Below, one piece after another: positions 51,401-62,286 of a DNA stretch of 64,000 nt. A program made the translations under genes and the position numbers. Position 1 is the stretch's first letter. Every line of letters starts with the position of its first letter. The DNA comes from Apostichopus japonicus (taxonomy: Eukaryota; Echinodermata; Holothuroidea; Aspidochirotida; Stichopodidae). The stretch covers positions 25,974,501 to 26,038,500 of the forward strand of contig NC_092568.1 of NCBI RefSeq assembly GCF_037975245.1, read 5' to 3'. The notes beneath the pieces are model-generated. The model was not told the DNA's origin. It worked only from the letters and a program-made list of their open reading frames with translations, and did not search any database.

Positions 51401-54400
51401 TGTGACTTTCCTATGTTATAAAAGTTGCCGTTAAATTACATATCACAATACATATCTATGCAACCTCTGTGGCGTGCATGCAGTAACAGTGAGGGTTGAT
51501 GTTGTATGGATGGATGTTTACCATGCATCTATAGTATGGAACGCCAAAAGGGTCTAGAGATACGATAATGTATATATCTTTCAGAATATCTTTATTCATA
51601 CACTGTAATATATTGTGATCCTTTTCGCAGTTCATGCGATACAGTCTGTGATAAACATGGTTATGTCGATTTATGATTGGGAAAATTCATCGAAATAGCT
51701 GTTTGTAAAGTCTGAGGTCCAAGAAAGATATACAGAGGCAGCTGTATAGCTCCACGCAAAGGCGACGCAGCCAGCATGACGACACGGTTAAAAAAACATG
51801 ATTCAGATAATGTCATATCCTATATAAGCCTATATGTTGATTATTTAGAAGACCTCTGGATTTCCCTAATATTACTTTTACGTAATTCCTGTATCGGATT
51901 GAGTTATATATTGACGTACGGTACTGAACTTCCTTGTGCAGGTGTGCGAACATGAAGTGATTTCTTTAAATAGTATCTACTCGGCTTATTTAAAGTGCTA
52001 TCGAACAATAAATAAATAAAAACCAAAATAAACCAGTTCGGCCTGTAGGTATGACTAAATCTTACAGAGTAGTTTCCTTCTTCTCTTATGTTATGAACTG
52101 ACGGTCTTGTGAATCAAAGGAACCGCAAGAAAGGGAAGTTTGTCCACAAAGATAGGAATAAACACAACCGTAAAACTATTTACTTTTGACACTTGTCATT
52201 ATATTTTTAAATCGTCCGTTCTAGGTTTTCTCTTCCTGGTTATAAACTACCGTACCAATACCTATCTTACTTCATGGTATCAGATAGCTACTGTACATGC
52301 TCCACCCGCCAATAGAAAGAAAGAAACAATTTGTATAAATTCTAATATTAATAAATAATTTGATTAAAATCAATAGTATAAAGTCTCCACCCAGCTCTTA
52401 ATAAATCTACGTTATACATACCATACAAAGTTTTGCAATTATTAGAGTTCGATGTTATGTTATGATGATTTCGAATTTTCTCATGATTATACGAGTTTGT
52501 AGAAAATGTCATGTCAAATACACCTTCTGTTTATGCTTATAATCAACGTGAACACATACGATTCAAGATTCTATTTGTGCAACAAGTAAATATTAGTCCA
52601 CAAACATGCAAGATCCGTGACAACTGAAGAGTTATCAAGTAAACACAAACACACGAAACTTCCTTGTTGAAAACATAAGGAAATGGCGAAATGTCAAAAT
52701 TTCCCCGACTCGTTGTTTTCGTGGTAATTTTCATTTGATGGTTTTGCAAGTTTACTTCTTTATTGTTTAGCAGGAAATAACTTGTGTATTTTCATTTCTA
52801 TTTTCTCAGACGTTGGGGCGTTCACTCGAGATCGGCAATCGAGATTTACACTCTTGATAACAATATATTATGATCAATGCATCCCAAAATATAGCCCTAT
52901 ATACAGCAGACACCGTTTCTATATGCATTATTGCATACATACGTAGATAAATACGTAGATAAATACTGTACGAGCTATTGAAGCCAATTGACCAACAGTC
53001 GTTCATCGCATACAGTATACAGGTGATAAGATATATGTATAACGATCTAGAAGAAATACGTTATAGCCTCGGTCAACTTATACGACTTCCCGGAAGAGTA
53101 CTTGTTTCATTTATCTTCCAGCATTACAATTGTTCCCATCGTCGGTGCCACATGAAGGTCAACGGGTCCCCATTATCACCCCACAGTCCCAACTCATTCC
53201 CATGAGCTTGATATAGCTTAATCAGAATTCTACGAGTCATGGATGTGACAGGTTTGTATTCTCGAGATCTACATGCTACAACTAATCGAAGAAGCAACAC
53301 TGTGAGTTTTTAATGACGATTCATTGTTTAAATGATTCATTTAAAACACTCAAGGAAACGATCAATGGGATCATATACTCATCACAAACAGATTGATGAG
53401 ATCAGACAAAGGTAATCTACAGAATTAAGTTTTGTACTTTACATTATACCCATGACCCGGGTACCCCTCTCCTTTATATGAAAGACACACTCAATAAACA
53501 TCCTCCAATGGTCTGGTTAATGTATTAAGATAGGTAGGATATGTTTCCCACATGTGGTGTACAGTATTTTGTATTTACTTATGGCCCCAGTGCCCAGCTA
53601 CTACAAATGGTTGTTACGATAATGACATAAAAACTGTAGCAGGCTTAAACTGTATAGACAACGTAGCATATATTATAATTCATGTATTATCATTGTCTTT
53701 TTCCGTCAGTCAATAACTAAATATACCCCTTCGTACCCTTCTCAGATTATTCACACCCCCCCCCCCGGTAAAAATAACCAAATATTCCTCTCCGTTCCCT
53801 CCTCAGACTTCTCCCTCTTATACAAATTTATCAGATATCCCCCTTCGTACTCCCCTCTCAGACTTCTCCCCTTCCCCTTTTATATTGGTTTAACAGTGCT
53901 TTCAAGTTTTTATCTTTCAACAAACTCTGGCCTTTGCCAATGCACGTGGAAAACTCTATTGGGTCATTCAACTAGGTCACTTAATGAGGTAACCGTTATT
54001 TCGGTCACTTAACTATATCAGATCACTGAACACTCGGTTTCAATTTCTATTCATATATATGTATTCATATATATTCATATGGTCAGTAATACGCTTATAT
54101 GCGTATTTGAACCAGAACCTACCATCTAACTGTATATATGACATGCTCGGTTATACGGTGCAACACGGGAAGCTGCAGGGCGCATTCCAAGACAAACGTA
54201 TAAGACAATATAGCCCGGCAGCCCAGTGCACTTTGATCAAACGAACGAGGTACCAATATCTGAGTATTGTGACGGGGTCCGGTACCGTAATAAAGTAATA
54301 ACAGTAACAAGTATTAAGTAATAATTGGTGACCAGGTTTATTCCTCCTCTCTCTTTCCGTTTTTCCTCTTAACTCCCTTCTCCACTCCCAACTCAATCTC

Positions 54401-57400
54401 ACGCCAAAATCCAACAAAGTAAAGAATGTCCCTCTATAGTAAGGGTCGTACACCGAATTAGACTAACAACAAGGGGACACTCTCCAGGCATGAACAAACA
54501 CAAAAGGCACCCGAGGTGCAGGAATTCGGCCATGCAAATACACGTTGTCTCCCACGGACATGCGCAGTCGGCCGGAGAGCGCCCCCTGTAACACGGGTGG
54601 AAGAACCACAAAACAACAAGCAATCAACAGACTGTGACAATACCCGCCCCCCTAAAGTGCGAATGCCACTGAGCAAAATACCAAAAATACAGTTCACAAT
54701 AAATCCAACAGTGTACCAATCCAAACCCACCACCAACATTAAAAAACAAACAAAAATATAACATTAAATTTAATTGTTTACACATACACATACAAAAATA
54801 TATTAAATGTAAGTTAACACTTAACATCGTCTTTTCTTATAAATAGTTAAGACAAACAAATATATAACATTAAATTTAATTGTTTACGCATACAAAAATA
54901 TATTAAATGTAAGCTAACACTTAAAATCGTCTTTTCTTATAAGTAGGTAAGACATTATGTGATCTCTTGACGTATTGTTTACATGCGTCGTTCAAGTCAT
55001 CAAATATTACCCATGAGTTAAAACGAGATGGAAAGGACTGCCATTTAACCCGATAAGACCAAACCCCACGAGTTTGACGTTTGCCTAATACTTTCTCGAC
55101 AATATACTCATTTTGTGCCGGAGTCTGGTTCGTGGGGGAGGATTCCTTTGTATCAATAGTGACTAGATCTCTACCAGGGGCAGGGTTCGGAATAACCGGA
55201 GGGGTGGTATCATCCGGTCCTTGGTTAGGCCGAACCACGGCTTGTTTTATTCGATTCACATGTATCAACCCAGGCACAGCTTTATTGTCTGGTCTCCTTA
55301 GCCTAACATGAATTTTAGATGGCAATTCCACAATATAATATGGGCCTTTCCATGGTTTAGCCAATTTCTTTGTTTGGCCAGGTTTGATAGTGGGGGTGTA
55401 TAGGTAAACGGTATCACCAACGTGGAACTGATTATGATTTCGATCTAATATACTTTGAACAGAATAACATTGCAGGGCGGTATGACCTTCCCGAGAACAT
55501 ATTTGACATGTTACCTTATCCAAAGGTGAGATCTGCTGGGTCGACAATTGAGTTGACATCGCCGACACCTTCGTTGTAAGGTCTTGTATTTCCTTCCTTT
55601 GTTCATAGAGTTGCTGAGCCAAATTGTCCGTTTTTTCATCGTACTGGTCAGCATGTCGAGTAGTCGCTGCGCTCACCGTGGCGTTGTTGATAGAGTGGGC
55701 CTCGGTTGCCAGTCGTGCTGCCGACACGGCGTCCTCCCAGGTTTTCGGATTCCGTTGGATCACGAACATCCTTAGGGGTGGCGTTAACCCTCTCACCAGC
55801 GCAGCAGTTCTTTCTTTATCCACTTTCTTGAGCCTACTGCATCGGCGTTCGACGTCCAAAATAAATGAATCCAGCGATTCTCCGTGTTCCATCTTCCTGT
55901 CCCATAGTTGGTATTCTTGCAGCCATTTTGGATAAATGGAGCTGAAATGACTTTCAAATGATGCGTAGAGTAAATCAGGATCTTGTTTCGTTAAAGGTGA
56001 TAAGGAGTTTAGCCAGATGTTAGCACTCCCTACGAGCAACATATTCATTGCTTCGGCAATTTGCTCTCGAGGGAGTTGCGACAGCAATGTCCATGACTTA
56101 AATTTATTGAGCCATAGATACGGATCTTCACTTTGCTTACCATGAAAGGAGTCAGGGCGCAAATTTGACGCCATTTTAGAATTAACAGCGGCTCTCCTGC
56201 TTATGGGCGAATCAGGTGATTTTACGACACCTTTCTCAAGTTCGACGGCGGTTGTTAAATTGTCAAAAGATTTGGCTCTTGATCGCAAATTATAAGACAT
56301 AACTGCTGAATTTTTGCAACGTATCAGTGCCCTGCACTTCCACCATTTGTGACGGGGTCCGGTACCGTAATAAAGTAATAACAGTAACAAGTATTAAGTA
56401 ATAATTGGTGACCAGGTTTATTCCTCCTCTCTCTTTCCGTTTTTCCTCTTAACTCCCTTCTCCACTCCCAACTCAATCTCACGCCAAAATCCAACAAAGT
56501 AAAGAATGTCCCTCTATAGTAAGGGTCGTACACCGAATTAGACTAACAACAAGGGGACACTCTCCAGGCATGAACAAACACAAAAGGCACCCGAGGTGCA
56601 GGAATTCGGCCATGCAAATACACGTTGTCTCCCACGGACATGCGCAGTCGGCCGGAGAGCGCCCCCTGTAACACGGGTGGAAGAACCACAAAACAACAAG
56701 CAATCAACAGACTGTGACAGTATTAGAACATTTGTGGAAAAACCCAGTATATCCAAAAGTGGATGTCTGCCGTGGTCCCTCTGCTGCATGTGGCCCCTGG
56801 GGCCGGTTAAAGGGGGCCCAAAAATGCATCTGATCAAACGAACGAGGTACCACTTGAAACCAATGTCAACTTAATGCATGAATGCCACATAGTACTGAAT
56901 GGCCCGTGCCAGACAAATTTTCTGCTGCAAAGGGCCCGCCAGACGCCCCAAAAGGGCCCCTAAAAATGCATCTGATCAAACGAACGAGGTACCACTTAAA
57001 ACCAATGTCAACTTAATGCATGAATGACACAAAGTACTGAATGGCCCATGCCAGAAAAATTTTCTGCTGCTAAGGGCCCGCCAGACGCCAACAAATATGG
57101 CCCAAATGCCCATTATCGTAGCATTGACCCAGATTAAATATGCAAGGTACCACTCAAAACCGGTTTGGAATGTTCGGGTTGATCTTACAGACTATGGAAA
57201 TCATCATGCCAGACAAATTTTCTGCTACAAAGGGCCAACAGACACACTAAAAAAGGGCCTCCAAATGGGCTATGATCAATCATAGTTGGTACCACACAAA
57301 ACCAATATCAAATGCAAAGGAACTTTCCACAGAGTAAAGAACTGCCAATGCAAGACAAATTTTCTTCTGCATAGGTCCCACCAGATAGAAAGAATAGGTG

Positions 57401-60400
57401 GCCCAATGTGGCCCTATATATGGGTCTAATGAATTGGATATATTAATACGCAAATGTTATTTCTGTTCATAAAGATCCAGAAATACCACCAAATTACGAT
57501 TATCCCCAAAGGAATAGATTCTTGGTGGAAGTCAATTTCACAATTTCAAATATATGTACTGCTCTACTAGAAATATATTTTGAAATATTGCTGGCTATTC
57601 AATTATTTGGAACGCAACACGTGGTTTGATTAAATCTTATACGCATAATCACATTTATGAAGAAAAAAACTACTATTAGTGGTTTGGATTTTCGAAATAA
57701 CAATTCCTGGAAACTGTCATCGACACGGATATATTATATGCACTGGATGTACCAGTACGGAGTAAATAAAGCGATTTGGTCAGCAGACGGGAATTTCAAA
57801 CAATAATATGAAAAGCGACCCTCAACTCCCCCCCCCCTCCATCCTCCCATCCCCTCCAACCTTGCATTGGTGGGGGGGGGGGCATTTTCAATACATCAGT
57901 TGCGTTATGATTACGATTTACGTAAGTTCAAAGTTTACGACAAACCTCTGACGATCCTGGTTCAAGTACGTTCATTCTTACAATAAATCCATGCAATTCA
58001 TTGGTTATTCATTGATTTCTATTGACGTCCGCTATATGTTCCCACGATCTATTCTTACTTCGTAATGAAAACACCCGGAAAACCGCCAAATGACCGCTTC
58101 TTTAGCGTTATATGCCGCAATATTATGGAGTTAAATAGAAAAGAAGAAACGTCGTCAAAAAGTGTTCACTTAAGAGCGGATTAACTTTCACAATATCCAA
58201 GGGCCAAATGGCAAGTAGTTCACGGTTTCTTTTGTGGGTAAGAAAAATACGACATAAGAGGGAAGGCTTTTGGTACCACGCTGTGGTCGTGGGTCGGATT
58301 TAAGGGCGTGGTATTACTATAACTTATACCCTACTGTTTTTTTTTACTCACTTACTAAGACATATGTACTCTCATTTGCACAACATATGAATCCGATAGC
58401 ATTTAACACCATGTGTAGGCTTGACACCATGTGTAGGCTTGAAAAATCTGTAGCGCATTGAAAGTAAGTCACCAAAGACAGAAAGAACATGAACACGAAA
58501 AGCGAACAAGCTTATCCACTCTCAACTCAAGTCCCCTTACAACGTAACTGTATGATCATAACCATAGGCGTAGGAGGCGGGGGGGGGGGGAGGCTGCAGC
58601 CCCCCAACCAACATTTTGGGAAAATTCGGGCAATATGCTGAGAATTGTTCGGGCACCTACTGAAAAAATTATAATTTGAAATGTGTTTTTCAATGGTTAA
58701 ACTGATATTATTATGATCAATATTATTGTAACGACTTGCCCAATCATTCTAACCAATCTGGAAGGGTAACAACACGGAAAATGATTGTATGTTATATATT
58801 GTATACTAATATTGTATTCTATTCCTCTGTGGATAAATGAAGTGGCAAATATTAAAGAAAACTAAGACAATTTACAAATATCACGACATATTAAAACTGA
58901 ATCTTCGTAAAATAAAATGCAATGATGATGTGGTTTTCGCCTACAGATTCAGTCTATTTTCTGCAATTTTGCTAAGCGATCAACTTGAGTCAACACGGAA
59001 TATCCTTGTTCACGTGTCTATTCGAAAGGGAATATAGAGACAATACACATGATCTTCGTCAAAGGTTGGAGAGCGATACATCTACTTGTAAATTTTAATG
59101 ACGACTCAAAAACGAAGAATGTGTGGAATTACTTAGACTGTCATACAAGAATGGAACTTCGGGAAAAATCACTGCGCTTTTGACTTTTGAACCTAAAGGC
59201 CTATGTGTTTAAAAAAAAAGGAAGTTTTACACTTCTAAATCACTACATCCTGGTCATTACACCTTTTTATATCTCTGGAAACACATTGATGACTAGTAAT
59301 AATTGCCACTTGTATATGTTTACTGTTGTACTAGTGACAACTTCCCTATGCATATGTCAGCAGACGATACTGGCGAAATTCGTTTGCGCATGCTCAAAGT
59401 TGCACCCAATTATATCGACCAAGATAACGACATATGTTTTCTACATTTTCGCGCCAAAGATGTTAGACATGAGTCAGTGTTTTTTTATCAAGTTTCTTTG
59501 TCTCAAATGTCTACTGATTTTGCTTGGGGGTTTTACTCAAGATAAATGAAATCTTGTAAATAGGTAATTACTAAGCTCATTTCCCTTCCAATTGCAACAT
59601 GTAGACTAACCACATTTTTGTTCCCGCCCTACCATTTATATTAATATACACATCGTAAGGTCAGCAAACAGGATGAAGCCACTTACAAGGAAAAGACTTT
59701 ACCGGGAAGAGAATAATGATACACAAACGGCGCTACTGATTCGGTCTATAAATATCCATGTTCATGTTGAATACCAAGGGCGGAAAAATGAAGCGGTCAA
59801 TGAACTATACAATTACAAAATAGAGAGTAATTAGTTCAGTCAACCTCAGAGGTCTTTTCTTTATATAGTGGAACATATAATAATAAGGATATCATATTAT
59901 GTATTTAGCCTATTCATATAGAAACAACCTGCAAGTTCGTGAATTCTTCACGTAGTTTACAAAAGTTTTTTGGGGGTAATATTTACAGTTTGATATTACT
60001 ATCATCATATTGTAAGTGCTTCTGCGCAAACCCATGCATGATTCCTGCTGTAAAAATTGTCGCCTTCGCTATTATTTATACAACATATAGATAAAGGCGT
60101 ATACTATAGAAAAGACCGCACGAGTTCCACATTTTTGAGGGTCGCAACGATCATGCTTTGTGGTTTGACCAAACTCTCCCATGGGGAGCAAACATGGCGA
60201 CCCCCTGCAGTGAGTACAAATGCCTATATACGTTGAATGTCGTGGAATACGTTTTCTCCCTATTTGGACACAACTTATCCACCGCATTATTTTTTAGCCA
60301 TGAAATGCATATGCGACGTATACACCATATGCAATAATTACACGTTGGGTTTAAGACCAATGCACACCACCATATAATTAAACGGTATCAGTATTGCCCT

Positions 60401-62286
60401 CAAATTTGCTAGATATTGAAATAAAGTTCACTCATATTCAAACAGTCAACGATCATTGCACCGCCATTCCTTATGCAGGAGACACATCGGGCTTTAGGTA
60501 AACACTTTGCTGCATGGGTGTATGGAAATACCTTACACGCTCCATAACATTTTCAACAAGATAAGCATTTGGTTGCAATATACCAATTACTGCTTGTATA
60601 TGAACACCGAAATATATAGCTGCCTTGCACTCTATCTTCACAAACACAATAAACCTGGCGGTAAGTTTTTCGGTACCAACTATAAACCATGCATGGATCT
60701 ATGAATGGCTATGATACACAGTTGTGGCATTGAACTGTGTACTGTTTATCATACGATGATATGTAATATCAGTATCCCTTTGATTGAATCTTAATTTACG
60801 CACACCCAGGGCTATTCCAAACAATTTATTCGTCCTTTTTTGAGGGCTTTTAAAGACCTACTTGATATAAACAAGCGTAAGCCGAAGTATAATTGTATAG
60901 GCGTGAAACGTGTATATGAGCAATACCAACACTTCATATGAGGCATATTTCTGCATACGAAAACTGAATAGATCTACATCATTAACGCACAATACAAACG
61001 TCACGAAACCTTGTAGCAACCACACACCCCCCCCCCCTCCGTCCCCGCCGCTCCACATCTCTCACTCACTTTCCGCACTCTATGTATGAATATAATATCA
61101 AAGTTACAGGAGACACAAACCCAATCACCATCTTTAGCTTATACGACAGAAATCATTGTTATGGATAACTTCCCTAAACAGCTAAGATAAATATGTTGCA
61201 CGGATTGGCAGGTTCAGAGTCGTGTCCGGGAGCTGTCATTTGTTAAATCTGTAATGTAATAATTTGCATTAGGATATGAAACGTATTAGTTTCCTTCTGT
61301 TTTCATTTTCATGTTTCTCATATTTATATACAGTGTTGATACTGGGATTTATGCTATGCATGAGGTCGTGTTGACTCAATATTTTATAATCAACATTTCC
61401 AAAATCCAACTCCTTTTACAGAAAATAAGCAATGTAAGGAATAAAGTATGGCACAACCAATAATTAAAGCAAAAGTATGTGGCTTGACGATGTCATATTT
61501 AGACTTCATCAAGTCTTCAGCCTTGTGTTCGATGGAATATGACATCTGTGAGATCTCCCAAACTTTGCATAGCTGTTTATAGGGAAGTTGTTTATGACGA
61601 CAGTTATCTCTATCACACAGACTTATAATAATGATGGCTCGTTTTGTGTTTCCGTTAAAGTGATGCAGTGACGCCGGCTGTAGCATTTCATGAGAATAAG
61701 AAGAACAGGTATAGGAAAATGAACGTCATTAGGCCTACTCGGGGGAACTTCACAGAAATAATATATTACCTAAACCGACGAAAAATTACTGCTTGATAAT
61801 AACATTAAAACGAACGTATATGGAAACAGATTTAGGTTGGAGCCAAGGAATCAGCGGGACCAACGGGGGGGGGGGGGTCATCTTTTCTGGCAAAATATAC
61901 GTAGGCCTATATTAATCATTTCTTATCGTATGACGTTCTGTGATGACGTTTATATGACTGATTGGTATCTATATAATGTTTTATTTATGGTTATTACTAG
62001 CAACTTTATTTACCGTCTATATAACAACGGTGTGTGGTAACTTCATGAAATGCTTTAACAAATGACATAATTGTAGATCGGTGGATGAATATTACGATTC
62101 AAAACTTACCATGCGTTTCACAAAAATAATGTTGCCAAAGTGATCGAACTTTTTGTTGTCCTCCAACGTCCCAGACACATAGAGTTACGTTAGGTACCGG
62201 TGAGACCGTCTCGACGTTAAAGCCAATGGTGGGAATGGTATTCACTGTCTCGTTAAATTTTATTCTGTATAAGATTGTAGTTTTAC
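40911..62286 (-). CDS. ARF/ARL-family small GTPase, 5' exon missing (three coding exons)
   Basis: Exons on the minus strand: 62286-62110, 42360-42223, 41137-40911, all with GT-AG borders and phase 1 junctions, each splitting a Gly codon. The joined frame gives 180 residues: GKTT (second half of the P-loop), [10 protein letters not shown] of switch I, WDVGGQ of switch [17 protein letters not shown] (guanine specificity), then an ARF-like last helix and about 25 extra C-terminal residues. ARF proteins cycle between GDP and GTP to recruit coats or effectors to membranes. The G5 region reads [10 protein letters not shown] where ARF1 has A-T-C-A-T-S-G-D-G, so it is divergent. Exact class (ARF, ARL11/14-like or other) is unresolved. 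The exon with Met and the myristoylation site was not found below base 64000. Confidence 0.88.
41138..42222 (-). other. Second visible intron of the ARF-like gene
   Basis: 1.1 kb, no other feature seen. Its borders are supported by the Gly codon split on both sides. Confidence 0.7.
42223..42360 (-). CDS. ARF-like GTPase exon: central strand and NKQD
   Basis: Acceptor tattacag, donor g|gtgagt. Encodes [20 protein letters not shown] through LANKQDLP. Spacing to WDVGGQ is as in ARF1. Confidence 0.92.
45357..45412. repeat. TA microsatellite
   Basis: About 25 TA dinucleotides with one or two interruptions. Confidence 0.97.
46288..46363. repeat. Imperfect palindromes containing AACAACTCCCTGGT
   Basis: Two neighbouring imperfect inverted repeats (CAGGGA...AACAACTCCCTG and CCAGGTAGAGTC...CAACTATCTGG), related to the perfect one at 49337-49365. 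Confidence 0.6.
47367..47593 (+). pseudogene. Possible frameshifted coding relic rich in Trp/Gly/Asp
   Basis: After an AG at 47365-47366 one frame reads [12 protein letters not shown]...[16 protein letters not shown]; the next frame continues [17 protein letters not shown]. The acidic W-G-D composition recalls C-terminal tails of some trafficking proteins, but I do not recognise a gene. Could be chance. Confidence 0.2.
48729..49097. mobile_element. hAT-type MITE of a different subfamily
   Basis: 369 bp with ends CAGTGGCGTAGGAA and the inverse of CAAGGGCGTAGGAACC, and an 8-bp duplication AGAGCGAG (48721-48728 and 49098-49105). The interior has G/C runs and two copies of a CAGATGCAATTTGGTGC-type block. 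Confidence 0.9.
49337..49365. repeat. Perfect 13-bp inverted repeat
   Basis: CAGGGAGTTGTTA, a 3-base loop TGG, then TAACAACTCCCTG. Confidence 0.9.
54268..54639 (-). repeat. 3' LTR of the retroelement
   Basis: 372 bp; matches the other LTR at every position I compared. Confidence 0.9.
54640..54656 (-). other. Candidate polypurine tract
   Basis: Minus strand TTTAGGGGGGCGGGTAT directly before the 3' LTR, the place where plus-strand synthesis is primed. Confidence 0.55.
54752..54953 (-). repeat. About 107-bp tandem duplication in the 3' part of the retroelement
   Basis: Two copies of a unit holding ATAACATTAAATTTAATTG and a TCGTCTTTTCTTATAA block. The second copy contains the last codons of the Gag-chromodomain ORF, so the duplicate supplies a 3' flank resembling the ORF end. 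Small differences show it predates the insertion. Confidence 0.75.
54921..56300 (-). CDS. Gag fused in frame to integrase C-terminus and chromodomain
   Basis: 459 codons from the MSYNLRSR start; the frame is open 30 codons further upstream toward the LTR. Order, counted from this Met: basic N-terminus; retrotransposon Gag helical region (about 50-230, with W-L-N-K-F and F-x-S-H-F landmarks); a CX2CX4HX4C zinc knuckle (265-278, [14 protein letters not shown]); an abrupt change near residue 285; integrase GPY/F segment (287-352, F-H-V-G-D-T-V and W-K-G-P-Y-Y); a Pro-rich linker; chromodomain (399-445, E-Y-I-V-E-K, Y-R-V-K-W, N-S-W). Gag packages RNA and the chromodomain can steer integration to methylated histone. 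The missing pol explains the short length. No stop or frameshift is seen, so the fusion could be translated. Confidence 0.85.
   Translation of the reverse strand: MSYNLRSRAKSFDNLTTAVELEKGVVKSPDSPISRRAAVNSKMASNLRPDSFHGKQSEDPYLWLNKFKSWTLLSQLPREQIAEAMNMLLVGSANIWLNSLSPLTKQDPDLLYASFESHFSSIYPKWLQEYQLWDRKMEHGESLDSFILDVERRCSRLKKVDKERTAALVRGLTPPLRMFVIQRNPKTWEDAVSAARLATEAHSINNATVSAATTRHADQYDEKTDNLAQQLYEQRKEIQDLTTKVSAMSTQLSTQQISPLDKVTCQICSREGHTALQCYSVQSILDRNHNQFHVGDTVYLYTPTIKPGQTKKLAKPWKGPYYIVELPSKIHVRLRRPDNKAVPGLIHVNRIKQAVVRPNQGPDDTTPPVIPNPAPGRDLVTIDTKESSPTNQTPAQNEYIVEKVLGKRQTRGVWSYRVKWQSFPSRFNSWVIFDDLNDACKQYVKRSHNVLPTYKKRRF
56329..56345 (-). other. Candidate primer binding site
   Basis: On the minus strand TGGTGGAAGTGCAGGGC starts two bases inside the 5' LTR. 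A tRNA primer site begins TGG, the complement of the CCA end. I cannot name the tRNA. Confidence 0.5.
56348..56719 (-). repeat. 5' LTR of the retroelement
   Basis: 372 bp, upstream for the minus-strand element. It ends one base before the two-base spacer that precedes the PBS-like sequence. Confidence 0.9.
56790..57440. repeat. About 142-bp tandem repeat array, 4 or more copies
   Basis: TGATCAAACGAACGAGGTAC recurs at 56831 and 56973, with decayed versions near 57131 and 57272. GCCAGACAAATTTTCTGCTG recurs near 56910, 57050, 57210 and 57352. Copies grow more divergent to the right. The same 20-mer also lies at 54234, left of the retroelement. Confidence 0.8.
58455..58565. repeat. Dispersed repeat, pair with 40070-40170
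   Basis: Second diverged copy, same orientation, just left of the MITE end at 58563. Confidence 0.5.
58563..58612. mobile_element. Fragment of a hAT-like MITE end
   Basis: CATAGGCGTAGGAGG followed by a G run and CTGCAGCCCCCC resembles one end of the 48729 family. No matching opposite end lies in the next 600 bases. Confidence 0.4.
59303..59545 (+). pseudogene. Possible relic of a THAP-like zinc finger domain
   Basis: The frame contains [17 protein letters not shown] and [12 protein letters not shown]. This resembles the C...W/L...C-x2-HF order of THAP domains, but the expected Trp is replaced and no downstream domain is visible. Weak. Confidence 0.25.
61474..61662. repeat. Dispersed repeat, copy 2
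   Basis: Second copy of the unit at 22085-22275, in the same orientation. No inverted ends or tail seen. Confidence 0.7.
62110..62286 (-). CDS. ARF-like GTPase exon: P-loop end, switch I, switch II
   Basis: Acceptor catctccag at the high-coordinate side; donor g|gtaagt at 62109. Encodes 58 full codons from KTTILYRIK to YFCETH. The conserved Thr of switch I and Gln of WDVGGQ are present. Confidence 0.9.

Larger units (their letters stand above)
54268..56719 (-). mobile_element. Non-autonomous Ty3/gypsy-type LTR retroelement with chromodomain
   Basis: Two 372-bp direct repeats bound a 1.7-kb interior. Read on the minus strand the LTRs run TGTCACAG...CGTCACA. A 4-bp target duplication GTAT lies at 54264-54267 and 56720-56723. 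A primer-binding-like TGG follows the 5' LTR and a purine tract precedes the 3' LTR. Full Ty3/gypsy elements are usually 5 kb or more; here protease, RT, RNase H and the integrase core are absent. The LTRs look identical by eye, implying recent insertion, presumably with enzymes supplied in trans. Confidence 0.9.
42361..62109 (-). other. 19.7-kb intron of the ARF-like gene
   Basis: Apart from the elements listed separately it holds poly-C or poly-G runs (about 42578-42594, 44817-44834, 47227-47237, 53757-53766, 57880-57891, 61868-61877), and no further ARF exon is needed. Stretches 49106-54230 and 59560-61470 show no recognisable gene or repeat. Confidence 0.7.

Noticed and set aside
54399-54739. 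ORFs inside and next to the 3' LTR
   Set aside because: The same peptide appears in both LTRs (also 56479-56703) and has no family signature; LTRs are noncoding.
57828-57891. C-run followed by G-run as a G-quadruplex regulatory element
   Set aside because: Similar homopolymer runs are scattered through the window and most belong to MITE ends or slippage.
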